From contig CAJTVF010000003.1 of the NCBI GenBank assembly GCA_910579435.1, forward strand, positions 34,085 through 98,084: a stretch of DNA of 64,000 bases, in the 5' to 3' direction. Positions 52,591-60,439 of the stretch are shown piece by piece. How positions within the stretch are numbered: the first letter of the stretch is position 1; every line of letters starts with the position of its first letter. The position numbers and the translations under genes are program-made. The DNA comes from an uncultured Oscillibacter sp. GTDB lineage: Bacteria; Bacillota; Clostridia; Oscillospirales; Oscillospiraceae. The notes below the pieces were generated by a model that made no database searches, was not told the origin of the DNA, and saw only the letters and a list, made by a program, of their open reading frames with translations.

Positions 52591-53631
52591 ATGGAACTGG
52601 GGAAAAAAATCCGCGTCTTGGTGGTGGATGACTCCGCCCTGGCCCGAAACCTGATTATCCAAGGGCTCTCGGCCCATCCCAGGATGGAGGTCGTCGGCTA
52701 CGCCATCAACACGCTGGACGCGAAACAGAAGATACCACGCCTGAAGCCGGACGTCGTGACCATGGATGTGGAAATGCCCGGACAGAGCGGCATTGACTTT
52801 TTGAAGGAGTACCTGCCCGCGAACCCGGTGCCGGTGATTCTCTGCTCGTCCTTGAACCTGAAGGTCTTCGACGCGCTGAACGCCGGAGCGGTGGACTTCG
52901 TGCGCAAGCCGGATGTGCAGGAGAGCAAGGAGGTCTTCATCACCAACCTCACGCAGAAGGTGCTGGTGGCCTCCATGTCGAAGCCCCGTTCCACCCCGCT
53001 GCGGAGCCCCTCCGTGGCGGTGGCCACGCCGAATTTGGGCGGCGGCCCGGCGCTGGACCGGGTGCTGGTGGGTCTGGGCGCCTCCACCGGAGGCACGGAG
53101 GCCACGCTGGAGGTCATGCGCCGCCTTCCGGCGGACATCCCGCCCATGGTCATCGTCCAGCACATGCCCAAGGGCTTTACCCAGATGTACGCCGACCGGC
53201 TGAACCGCATCTGCAAGATGGAGGTCCGGGAGGCCCGGAACGGCGACGAGCTCCACAGGGGGCTGGCCCTGGTGGCCCCGGCAGATCTCCAGTGCCGGGT
53301 GGTGCGCATCGGGGAGAAGTACACCGTCTCCTGCACGCCGGGAGAGAAGGTCAGCGGACACCGCCCGTCGGTGGACGCCATGTTCCACTCCATGGCGGAA
53401 GTGGTCCGGTGCAAGATGGTCGGAATCATCATGACCGGCATGGGCCAGGACGGCGCCGCCGGGCTGCTGGAAATGCGGAAGAAGGGGGCCTACACCATCG
53501 GCCAGGATAAGGAATCCAGCGTGGTGTACGGCATGCCCATGGTGGCCAACGACATTGGGGCCGTCTGCGTCCAGGCGTCCTGCGACAATGTGGCCAACGT
53601 GCTGCTCAGGCATTTGAAGACCCTGCACTGA
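52591..53631 (+). CDS. cheB: Chemoreceptor methylesterase/deamidase CheB
   Basis: CheB removes receptor methyl groups when phosphorylated. The 346-residue protein has a receiver domain (Asp59 in VTMDVEMPG), a linker, and an esterase domain with the catalytic Ser in GASTGGTEA, His in QHMPKG and Asp in TGMGQDGAAG. AAGGAGGTGG precedes ATG 52591. A strong terminator follows. Confidence 0.97.
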   Translation: MELGKKIRVLVVDDSALARNLIIQGLSAHPRMEVVGYAINTLDAKQKIPRLKPDVVTMDVEMPGQSGIDFLKEYLPANPVPVILCSSLNLKVFDALNAGAVDFVRKPDVQESKEVFITNLTQKVLVASMSKPRSTPLRSPSVAVATPNLGGGPALDRVLVGLGASTGGTEATLEVMRRLPADIPPMVIVQHMPKGFTQMYADRLNRICKMEVREARNGDELHRGLALVAPADLQCRVVRIGEKYTVSCTPGEKVSGHRPSVDAMFHSMAEVVRCKMVGIIMTGMGQDGAAGLLEMRKKGAYTIGQDKESSVVYGMPMVANDIGAVCVQASCDNVANVLLRHLKTLH

Positions 53632-53651
53632 GCTGAATAAGCGCCTTTGCG

Positions 53652-53689
53652 CGGGCCCCGCTTCCGGGAGGGAGGCGGGGCCCGTTTTT
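53652..53689 (+). terminator. Intrinsic terminator of cheAWRB
   Basis: CGGGCCCCGC pairs with GCGGGGCCCG across about 13 bases and is followed by TTTTTGG. It lies 20 bases after the cheB stop. Confidence 0.9.
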
Positions 53690-53752
53690 GGACAAAACGA
53701 GCCCTCCTGCCCTCCGTTCCCCGGAATTCAAGAAAATTCTCCCTGTCATTCT

Positions 53753-53778
53753 TAACTTTCCTGCCATTTAGCCGATAT
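53753..53778 (+). promoter_or_regulatory. Sigma-28 (SigD)-type promoter of the flgM operon
   Basis: The -10 element GCCGATAT at 53771-53778 is an exact match to the Firmicutes SigD consensus, and a TAAC at 53753-53756 lies 14 bases upstream as a near-match to the -35 TAAA. It would place flgM-flgN-flgK-flgL and the following genes under FliA, the sigma factor encoded at 17.8 kb. Confidence 0.8.
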
Positions 53779-53834
53779 GAATAGTGAAGTGATAGAAAGT
53801 GGAAAGCTGTCAAGAGCAAAGGATGTGAGTGAAC

Positions 53835-54140
53835 ATGCTGACTTCTACCGGTTCCGGCCCCATCTCTTCCATCGGTCGGACAAAAACCTATTACCCCGCT
53901 CAGAAGTGGGGGACGGCCGCCCAGCCTGTCCCTGGGCACAACTATGATTCCGCCGACTTTTCCGCCCCCGCAGGGCGGAAGAGCTTCCAGATGGAGATGG
54001 TGAGCCGCCTCTCCCGGGAGGTGCGGACCGCCAACACGACCGGCGACATCCAGGAGCTGCACCGGGAGGTGGCCGCCGGAGAGTACCGGCCGGACCCCAT
54101 GGCCATCGCGGGCCGGATGCTGCTTCTGGTGGAGGAATGA
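53835..54140 (+). CDS. flgM: Anti-sigma-28 factor FlgM
   Basis: FlgM holds FliA inactive until the hook is complete and FlgM is exported. The product has about 101 residues: an N-terminal disordered part (about 1-45) and a C-terminal helical sigma-binding part (about 48-98; VSRLSREVRTANTTGDIQEL and AAGEYRPDPMAIAGRML). ATG 53835 is 11 bases after AAAGGA; the in-frame GTG at 53829 is possible. It is the first gene behind the sigma-28 promoter. Confidence 0.87.
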   Translation: MLTSTGSGPISSIGRTKTYYPAQKWGTAAQPVPGHNYDSADFSAPAGRKSFQMEMVSRLSREVRTANTTGDIQELHREVAAGEYRPDPMAIAGRMLLLVEE

Positions 54141-54141
54141 C

Positions 54142-54630
54142 ATGGATGAGCTGTACCGTTCCTACCTGAATTTCCTGCGCTCCATGTGCCGGGGGCTGGA
54201 GAGCCTGACCGAGCTGAACGTGAAGAAGCTGGCTGCCGCCCAGCAGGACGACCTGATGGGCCTGAACGAGCTTTTGAACCAGGAGCAGGCCCAGGCCCTG
54301 AACTTCCGGGGCCTGGAGCTGACCCGGGATAAGCTGCTGCCCCGGCTGGGTCTGGAGGGCGTAGCCATGAGCGAGGTCCCCGGCCGCTTCCCCCCCGCCA
54401 TGCAGGAAGAGGCCCGCCAGGCGGTGGCGGAGGTGAAGGGCCGCTACGCGGCCTACCGGCAGGCCGCCGGAAAGACGCGGGCGCTGCTGGAGCAGAACCT
54501 TCACGAGGTGGATTCTATCGTCGTGCGGCTGGGGGGCCCCCCCGCCGGCGGCCCGGGCGGCCCGGGCTACGGCAGAGAGCCGGAGGGCAGCGCCCCGCCC
54601 CCTTCCATGAAGACCGATTTCCGCGCCTGA
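54142..54630 (+). CDS. flgN: FlgK/FlgL export chaperone FlgN
   Basis: FlgN binds the hook-filament junction proteins before export. The 162-residue helical protein starts one base after flgM, with GGAGGA inside the flgM end. The N-terminal two thirds are the FlgN coiled coil (about 1-130); the tail is Gly/Pro-rich. Its substrates flgK and flgL follow. Confidence 0.88.
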   Translation: MDELYRSYLNFLRSMCRGLESLTELNVKKLAAAQQDDLMGLNELLNQEQAQALNFRGLELTRDKLLPRLGLEGVAMSEVPGRFPPAMQEEARQAVAEVKGRYAAYRQAAGKTRALLEQNLHEVDSIVVRLGGPPAGGPGGPGYGREPEGSAPPPSMKTDFRA

Positions 54631-54660
54631 CACGCGAAGACGAAAAGGAGTATTTTCAAT

Positions 54661-57195
54661 ATGGGCATTGGTACGTTTGGCTCCTTCACGCAGGCCCGGC
54701 TGGCGATCTACGCCGCCCAGACCGGCATTACCGTGACAGGAAATAATATTTCCAACATCAACACCCCGGGCTACACCCGCCAGAGATTGAACCAGGTGAG
54801 CCTCTACGCCTCCGGAGCGGACCGCTATTACGCCGAGGGCGACGTCCGCACCGGCCAGGGCGCGCTGGTGAAGAGCCTTTCCCAGATCCGCAGCCCCTAT
54901 CTGGACATCCGCTACCGGACGCTGAACGCCCAGATGGGCTATTCGGACGGCCGCCTGGAGGCCCTGAACGAGATCCAGCAGATTCTGGACGAGGTGGGCG
55001 CGGGCGACGCCAGCAAGGGCGAGGGCGGCTTCGGCATCCTGGGCCTGGAGATCAGCAAGCTCGCGGAGGCGTTCAAGAACCTGGTGGACCAGACCGGTCA
55101 CCAGGAGTACGACAACACCGTCCGGCAGGTTTGCAAAAACCTGGTCACCATGATGAACAAATACGCCAACAAGCTGGAAGAGGTCCAGCAGAATACCGTC
55201 AAGAAGCTGGAACAGAATGTTCAGGAGGTCAACAGCTACCTGACCACCATCCGCTCCCTGAATGAGGAGATCCGCAAGAGCGAGATCCACGGGGACCCCG
55301 CCCTGGAACTCCGGGACGAGCGGAACCGCCAGATCGACGAGCTCTCCGAGCTGATCGACATCAAGGTAACCTACAGCGAGGAAGACCTTGGCGGCGGGCT
55401 GAAGGTGGAAAAGCTGAGCATCCACCTGGACAACGCCAACCCGGACGGGGAGGTCACCACCGACGAGTCCCTGCTGGTGGACGGCATTTTCAGCGGCCAG
55501 CTGAAGCTGAATAAGGTGCCGGTGGAAAACCCGGCGGCAAAGTTTGACGCCAATAACCCGGACACCTGGCCCTACATGAAGGAGGACGGGGCGGGCGGAT
55601 TCACCCCCACCTCCAGCCTGAATGAGGCCGCCATGGTGCCGGTGGAAAATCCGAATTGGGATGGCAAGGACACGGCCACGCAGTATCTGGACGAGAACGG
55701 AAATCCCACCGACGTAAACCACGCCGCCGAACAGCCGATGGCGAACCCCGACTACAAGCCCTACCTCACCGAGGACGGCAAGCCCACGGCGGACCTGACC
55801 GAGGCCCAAAAGGTCACGGACCCCAATTACAACATGTCCATCACCAAGCTGAAAAACAAAATCGGCGAGGTCTATGTGGCCATAAACAAGGCAAGTGCCG
55901 TGGTGAAATCGGGAGATACCCTGGTAGACGACGGCCAGGGCGGCACAAAAAAGATTGCGGACCTGTTCACCAACGGGAGGAACAGCGTCTCGGTGGCGAC
56001 GCCGGACCGGCCCAATCCCGGTGATACCACGCTGATGGTCTACAAGCGGACCCTCTTGGCCAACGGGAAGGACTACGCCTACACCGCGCAGATGGTCACC
56101 CAGGAGGTCTCCAGGGAGGTCCAGCTGGACGACAACGACCTCACCGGCAAAATTCAGGCCTGGCGGGAAATGCTCACGGAGAAAGGCGAGTTTGCGGACC
56201 GGGCCGTAATCACGGGCGTGGATGAGAACGCCGGCGGCAAGCGGGGTATCCCCTATTACCAGAGAACCCTGGACCTGCTGGCGAACCAGTTCGCTAAGGT
56301 CATGAACGAGGCCAACCAGGGCTTCCTCCGGGACCCCGATGGGAACTATATTACCATCGGGAAAAACGACGCGGGCGAGGAAATTGGTGTGGCGATTACC
56401 ATTTCGGTCAACGGACAGGATGAAAAGATCAACAATGACTGGTCAAAAATGAGCGAGGACGTGCAGAACGCGATTATTGCCGCGGTCGGACTGACCGACG
56501 CGGCGGAGATGGAGGCCGAAGGGCTCTCCGGCAAGGACGTTCTGGACGCCTACCTCAAGGGGCAGGAGTGGAAGAACGGCAAATTTGAGCCCGAGAACAA
56601 AGAGGATATTTTGGCGGAGGACGGCACGGTCCAGAAACCCGGCTGGGGGAACACGGCAAAGGGCATCTTCGTGGGCGGCGTGCTGTTCAGCAACAACCCC
56701 GGAAACGACGACCCCACAGGCATCACCGCCGCCAATATTTCCATCTCCAACAGCTGGGACACGACCCACATGCTGGTGTGCGCCTACGAGTGCCCGCCGG
56801 GCAAGACGGAGCCCGCCTCCGGCGCCAGCGACAACGTGCGCCACTTTGAATACCTGGTGACCGATCAGAAGTTCGACTTCATCCCCACGGACCTGGACGG
56901 CTATGAAAACGCCAGCGGAAAGCCCATGCTCAACGGCACTTTCTTCGAGATGTGGAACAACATCGGAACGACGCTGGGCGAGGACCAGAAATACACCGGC
57001 ACCATGCTGGAGACCCACTATAAGAACCTCCTCTCCGTGGACACGGAGCGGGACTCCGTATCCTCCGTGGACTTCAACGACGAGGCCATGAACCTGATGA
57101 TGTACTCGAAATCCTACAACGCCGCCTGCCGGCTGATGACCACCATCGACAGCGTGCTGGATAAACTCATCAACAACACCGGCATAACGACCTGA
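54661..57195 (+). CDS. flgK: Hook-filament junction protein FlgK with repeat insert
   Basis: FlgK (HAP1) is the first junction layer above the hook. The N-terminal signature (GITVTGNNISNINTPGYTRQ, residues about 22-41) and the C-terminal helix MNLMMYSKSYNAACRLMTTI are typical. The middle carries an insert at residues about 285-391 made of three to four copies of a 25-40-residue repeat with the pattern N-P-x-Y/W ... Y-L/M-x-x-D/N-G-x-P-T. A related repeat occurs in FlgL. At 844 residues it is larger than usual FlgK (about 500-650). Confidence 0.93.
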   Translation: MGIGTFGSFTQARLAIYAAQTGITVTGNNISNINTPGYTRQRLNQVSLYASGADRYYAEGDVRTGQGALVKSLSQIRSPYLDIRYRTLNAQMGYSDGRLEALNEIQQILDEVGAGDASKGEGGFGILGLEISKLAEAFKNLVDQTGHQEYDNTVRQVCKNLVTMMNKYANKLEEVQQNTVKKLEQNVQEVNSYLTTIRSLNEEIRKSEIHGDPALELRDERNRQIDELSELIDIKVTYSEEDLGGGLKVEKLSIHLDNANPDGEVTTDESLLVDGIFSGQLKLNKVPVENPAAKFDANNPDTWPYMKEDGAGGFTPTSSLNEAAMVPVENPNWDGKDTATQYLDENGNPTDVNHAAEQPMANPDYKPYLTEDGKPTADLTEAQKVTDPNYNMSITKLKNKIGEVYVAINKASAVVKSGDTLVDDGQGGTKKIADLFTNGRNSVSVATPDRPNPGDTTLMVYKRTLLANGKDYAYTAQMVTQEVSREVQLDDNDLTGKIQAWREMLTEKGEFADRAVITGVDENAGGKRGIPYYQRTLDLLANQFAKVMNEANQGFLRDPDGNYITIGKNDAGEEIGVAITISVNGQDEKINNDWSKMSEDVQNAIIAAVGLTDAAEMEAEGLSGKDVLDAYLKGQEWKNGKFEPENKEDILAEDGTVQKPGWGNTAKGIFVGGVLFSNNPGNDDPTGITAANISISNSWDTTHMLVCAYECPPGKTEPASGASDNVRHFEYLVTDQKFDFIPTDLDGYENASGKPMLNGTFFEMWNNIGTTLGEDQKYTGTMLETHYKNLLSVDTERDSVSSVDFNDEAMNLMMYSKSYNAACRLMTTIDSVLDKLINNTGITT
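55515..55835 (+). repeat. Tandem repeat insert in flgK
   Basis: Two units begin with VPVENP (codons at 55515 and 55636, DNA identical except for one base over 18), then diverged units with ANPDYKPYLTEDGKPT and TDPNYN follow. Unit length varies between about 25 and 40 residues. Confidence 0.85.
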
Positions 57196-57213
57196 TAAGG
57201 AGGAAGCAGCCCT

Positions 57214-58647
57214 ATGATCCCAAGAATGACTACGGTAGGCACGCTGAAAAACTACCGCTACAATCTGAACAGCTCCAACAATACCATGACCAAGGCGATG
57301 ACCGCGGTTCTCACCGGGCGGCTCTTCAACTCCTACGCCGAGGACCCCGCCCTAGCGACCCGGTGTTTCCAGATTCGCAATTCCTACTGGAGGGCCCAGA
57401 GCCAGCTGAACGTCAACGATTCGATCCGCCACAAGTACGATGTGGCCTGGGAGGCCCTGGGAAGCATGTCCACGGACCTGTACGCTCAGGCACAGGACAC
57501 GTCCTTCACCAGCGTCATCCGCTCCCTGAGCGACCCTACCGGCCCGGGCCGCGTGGCCTTGGGCCAGTCCTTGGAGTCCAAGGCGAAGGACCTGGCCCAG
57601 ATCATGAACGGGCGCTACGGCGAGAACTACGTCTTTGCCGGGGCGGACACCCTGAACGCCCCCTTTACCTGGGAGGCCAGGAAGAACCCGGCGTATATCG
57701 AAGGGACCCCCGACCCCACGAACCCGGACCACGCGGCGGCGTTTCCGTATCTTATGGCCGACGGCACGCCGACGAATGTCGAAGCGGATGCGGCCACGGA
57801 GGTTCTGAATAATCCCGATTATGACCCCGCGCTGAACCCGGGCGACGCGGGCTATCAGCCGAAGTATCTTAACAAAGATACCGGAGAGCCGACGGATGTT
57901 GAAGCGGATGCCACGGTTCCGAAGAAGAACCCCCTATACGATGAAACCACCTCCTTCAAATACCTGAAATCGGACGGCGGCGCGACCAACACCGAATCCG
58001 AAGCCGCCCAGGCCCTCCATTACCGGGGCGTGCCCGTGGACTCCAACGCGCCCGCGGACGTGGAGAAGATGGAGTACTTCCTGAAGGGCGAGCACAAGTA
58101 TATCGACGTGGGCCTGGGCCACAAGGAGGCGGACGGCGAGGCGGTTTCCTCCACCGTCTTCGACAGCTCCCTCCAGGGCATCTACTACTCCGGCGGCTAC
58201 GGAACAAAAAACGGCGTGAAAGTGGAGATCACGGACGAGGACGGCAACACGAAAACCATGGTCGTAGACAACATTCCCAAAAATGTCATCTCCGTTGTCA
58301 ACGAAATGGGCCAGATTCTCCAGCGCTGCGACAAAGACGACGGCGCTTGGGCCAGCGAGGAGGACCAGTTCCGCTTCAAGGCCCTGGTGGATGAGTTTGA
58401 GGACGGCTGCGCCGCTTTCCGGGAGCGCTGGACGGAGATGGACACCCAGAGCGGCTTCCTCCGGGACAACAGCGAGCTGCTCACCAACACGAAGGACTCC
58501 CTCCAGCAACAGTATATGGAGCTGGAGGACGTGGACCCTGCGGCGGCCATCTCGGACTTCATGTTTGCCCGCTACTGCTATGACGCGGCCTTGAAGGTGG
58601 GCAACAGCGTCCTGTCCCAGAGCCTGATGGATTATATGAATTTCTAG
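57214..58647 (+). CDS. flgL: Hook-filament junction protein FlgL with repeat insert
   Basis: FlgL (HAP3) is the layer joining FlgK to flagellin. The 477-residue protein has the N-terminal flagellin-like helix (MTTVGTLKNYRYNLNSSNNT) and the C-terminal helix with FARYCYDAALKVGNSVLSQS. It is longer than common FlgL (about 300) because residues about 157-270 hold three units of the pattern NP-x-Y ... YL-x-x-D-G/T-x-P-T-x-V-E-A, related to the FlgK insert. Its stop codon TAG is the first three bases of an inverted-repeat element. Confidence 0.93.
   Translation: MIPRMTTVGTLKNYRYNLNSSNNTMTKAMTAVLTGRLFNSYAEDPALATRCFQIRNSYWRAQSQLNVNDSIRHKYDVAWEALGSMSTDLYAQAQDTSFTSVIRSLSDPTGPGRVALGQSLESKAKDLAQIMNGRYGENYVFAGADTLNAPFTWEARKNPAYIEGTPDPTNPDHAAAFPYLMADGTPTNVEADAATEVLNNPDYDPALNPGDAGYQPKYLNKDTGEPTDVEADATVPKKNPLYDETTSFKYLKSDGGATNTESEAAQALHYRGVPVDSNAPADVEKMEYFLKGEHKYIDVGLGHKEADGEAVSSTVFDSSLQGIYYSGGYGTKNGVKVEITDEDGNTKTMVVDNIPKNVISVVNEMGQILQRCDKDDGAWASEEDQFRFKALVDEFEDGCAAFRERWTEMDTQSGFLRDNSELLTNTKDSLQQQYMELEDVDPAAAISDFMFARYCYDAALKVGNSVLSQSLMDYMNF
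57684..58020 (+). repeat. Tandem repeat insert in flgL
   Basis: Units begin with KNPAY, NNPDY and KNPLY. The DNA of units one and two shares GAAGCGGATGC at 57781 and 57902. This segment is less GC-rich in third codon positions than the flanking flgL codons. Confidence 0.85.
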
Positions 58648-58809
58648 GCCTTGTTTGAAAATTGGCGGAATGCCCAACGGCGAGAGATTTTTTTGCCAAT
58701 CAAGGCAAATTTTCGCGGGCGGGCTGACGCCCGGCAAGAAAATTTAACGCAGAGTGGCGGAAAAAGATCCGCCGTTTTGGGCGTTTAGATTTTTTTCAAA
58801 CAAGGCCTA
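58645..58809. mobile_element. 165-bp inverted-repeat (MITE-like) element at the end of flgL
   Basis: TAGGCCTTGTTTGAAAA at 58645-58661 is repeated exactly in inverse orientation at 58793-58809. The interior holds further hairpins: TTTGCC/GGCAAA, AAATTTTC/GAAAATTT around CGGGCTGACGCCCG, and GGCGGA/TCCGCC. No coding capacity is present. The element supplies the flgL stop codon and ends 46 bases before the next gene; the interior T runs could also cause termination. Confidence 0.75.
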
Positions 58810-58854
58810 AGAGAAACGATATATTTTTTCAGAGGAAGGAGTGCGCCATGACTT

Positions 58855-59463
58855 ATGAGACAGCTTCTTGAAATCACCAGCGTCCCCATTGAGATCGAGA
58901 TGCGGACTTCCCGGGCGCAGCTGCAGCACACCCGGGGCACTGCGGAATTGGAAATCTCCCGGGACAAAGGAGGACTGAGCATCAAGAGCAGGGCTATCCA
59001 GCTGAACATGGATACCTTCGAGATGCGCCAGTCCATCGTCCCCTCCGCCACCCGCAGCATTGAGCAGAGCGCCCAGAAGGGCCGGCAGGCCGCATACAGC
59101 GCCACCGCCGCCCGCGCCCAGGAGGGAGAACTCTACTTGAAGGCCCAGTTTGGGGAAGACGTCCAAGCCCAGATCTCCAAAACCGCCATCAGCAAGGAGA
59201 TGTTCAGCCAGCCCGGTATGACCTTCATCCCCACGGAGGGCCCGGAGATCGACTGGAACCCCGGTGAAATGAACATCCGCTATGAGATGGATAAGCTGAA
59301 TTTCGACTGGCGGATCAACCAGACGGAATTTGAGTTTGTCCCCGGAGACATTGAGATTTCCGTCAAGCAGAAGGCGGAGGTCATCATCAAGTATATCGGC
59401 GGGCCGCTGTACGTGCCCCCCTCCGCCGATCCCGACTATGAGCCGGTGGATGTGAAGGCATGA
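58855..59463 (+). CDS. DUF6470 (YviE-like) protein
   Basis: The 202-residue protein matches the YviE-type family found between flgL and fliW in Bacillus: it starts LLEITSVPIEIEMRTSRAQL, then ELEISRDKGG and a C-terminal beta-rich part (WNPGEMNIRYEMDKLNFDW). Its role is not known. ATG 58855 is about 14 bases from AGGAAGGAG; ATG 58848 is closer but its frame stops after seven codons. It overlaps fliW by four bases. Confidence 0.85.
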   Translation: MRQLLEITSVPIEIEMRTSRAQLQHTRGTAELEISRDKGGLSIKSRAIQLNMDTFEMRQSIVPSATRSIEQSAQKGRQAAYSATAARAQEGELYLKAQFGEDVQAQISKTAISKEMFSQPGMTFIPTEGPEIDWNPGEMNIRYEMDKLNFDWRINQTEFEFVPGDIEISVKQKAEVIIKYIGGPLYVPPSADPDYEPVDVKA

Positions 59464-59915
59464 CAGAGACATTGAAGCTCCAGACCAAGTATTTCGGAGA
59501 AATCGAGTACGAGGCCGGGGACGTGATTCATTTTCCCGAGGGCCTCTTCGGCTTTGAGGAGGAGCGGGGCTTCCTGCTCCTGCCCTTCGACGGCGGCGGG
59601 ATGCTCTGCCTCCAGAGCGTGAAGACCCCGGCCCTGGCTTTCGTGGCGCTGGACCCCTTCGCGCTGAAGCCGGACTACGCGCCGGAGCTGGAAGGCTCCG
59701 AGCTGAAGGTGTTCGGCGTAAGGGAAGCGGGAGAGCTGAGCTTTTACGTGCTCTGCGCGGTGAAGAACCCGGTTTCCGACAGCACGGTGAACCTGAAATG
59801 CCCCCTGGTGATCCATCCGGAGACCCGGGAGGCCCGGCAGATTATTATGGAGCGGTATGAAATGCGGCATCCCCTGGCCGAGTTCAGCCGCAGGGAGGAG
59901 GCCGCGCCTTGCTGA
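59460..59915 (+). CDS. fliW: Flagellar assembly factor FliW
   Basis: FliW binds flagellin and antagonises CsrA, so flagellin translation follows demand. The 151-residue protein has the family patterns EVD-like N-strand, VIHFPEGLFGFEEERGFLLL (about 21-40) and NLKCPLVIHPETREARQII. It overlaps DUF6470 by four bases and csrA by seven. Confidence 0.96.
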   Translation: MTETLKLQTKYFGEIEYEAGDVIHFPEGLFGFEEERGFLLLPFDGGGMLCLQSVKTPALAFVALDPFALKPDYAPELEGSELKVFGVREAGELSFYVLCAVKNPVSDSTVNLKCPLVIHPETREARQIIMERYEMRHPLAEFSRREEAAPC

Positions 59916-60172
59916 TTTTACAGCGCAGGACCGGCGAGTCCCTGGTGATCGGAGAGGACATCCGGGTTTCCGTGGTGTCCATTGAGGGGGGGCGGGTCCG
60001 CCTGGCTATTTCGGCCCCGCCGGAGGTGTCCATCCTCCGCAGCGAACTGCTGGACGCAAAGCTGGCAAACCAGGATTCCGCCGCTGAGGAAGCGGCCCCA
60101 ACGGAGCTGCTGGGCCTTCTGGGCGGAATACCTGTTTCCAAAAAGCAAGAGAAAGGAGAACCGAAGCCATGA
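59909..60172 (+). CDS. csrA: Translational regulator CsrA
   Basis: CsrA binds GGA-containing mRNA hairpins, in Firmicutes mainly flagellin mRNA. The 87-residue product begins at TTG 59909 with MLILQRRTGESLVIGEDIRV and keeps the RNA-binding core through PPEVSILRSEL. The C-terminal tail is longer than usual (E. coli CsrA 61 residues). It is allosterically controlled by the overlapping fliW product. Confidence 0.95.
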   Translation: MLILQRRTGESLVIGEDIRVSVVSIEGGRVRLAISAPPEVSILRSELLDAKLANQDSAAEEAAPTELLGLLGGIPVSKKQEKGEPKP

Positions 60173-60345
60173 TGAACGATGTTGCAATGGCCGCGATGGA
60201 GATGAGCTCCGCACGGCTGGCGACGCAATATGCAATGAAGCTGCAGAAAAATGTGATGTCGGATATGGAACAGCAGGCGATGGGAGAACTGGCGATGCTT
60301 CCTCCCACCCCCGGCGTCGGAGATTATATCGACACCTACGCCTGA
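60169..60345 (+). CDS. YjfB-like putative motility protein (58 residues)
   Basis: A small frame begins at ATG 60169 (or 60172), overlapping the csrA stop, after GAAAGGAG. The peptide has the pattern AAMEMSSARLATQYAMKLQK, a Met/Gln-rich helix and an ending GVGDYIDTYA, resembling the small YjfB motility family. It ends six bases before a terminator. Function is unknown. Confidence 0.75.
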   Translation: MMNDVAMAAMEMSSARLATQYAMKLQKNVMSDMEQQAMGELAMLPPTPGVGDYIDTYA

Positions 60346-60350
60346 ACGAA

Positions 60351-60387
60351 CAAGACCGGAGCCCAACGGGCCCCGGTCTTGCTTTTT
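60351..60387 (+). terminator. Intrinsic terminator of the flgM-csrA operon
   Basis: CAAGACCGG and CCGGTCTTG pair, with a nested GCCC/GGGC stem, and CTTTTTG follows on the plus strand. On the minus strand it could weakly terminate the recombinase transcript. Confidence 0.85.
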
Positions 60388-60439
60388 GAAAGAGGAGGCG
60401 TTTCCGCTCCGAGCCGGCGGAGGGCCTTAGGGAAAAGGG

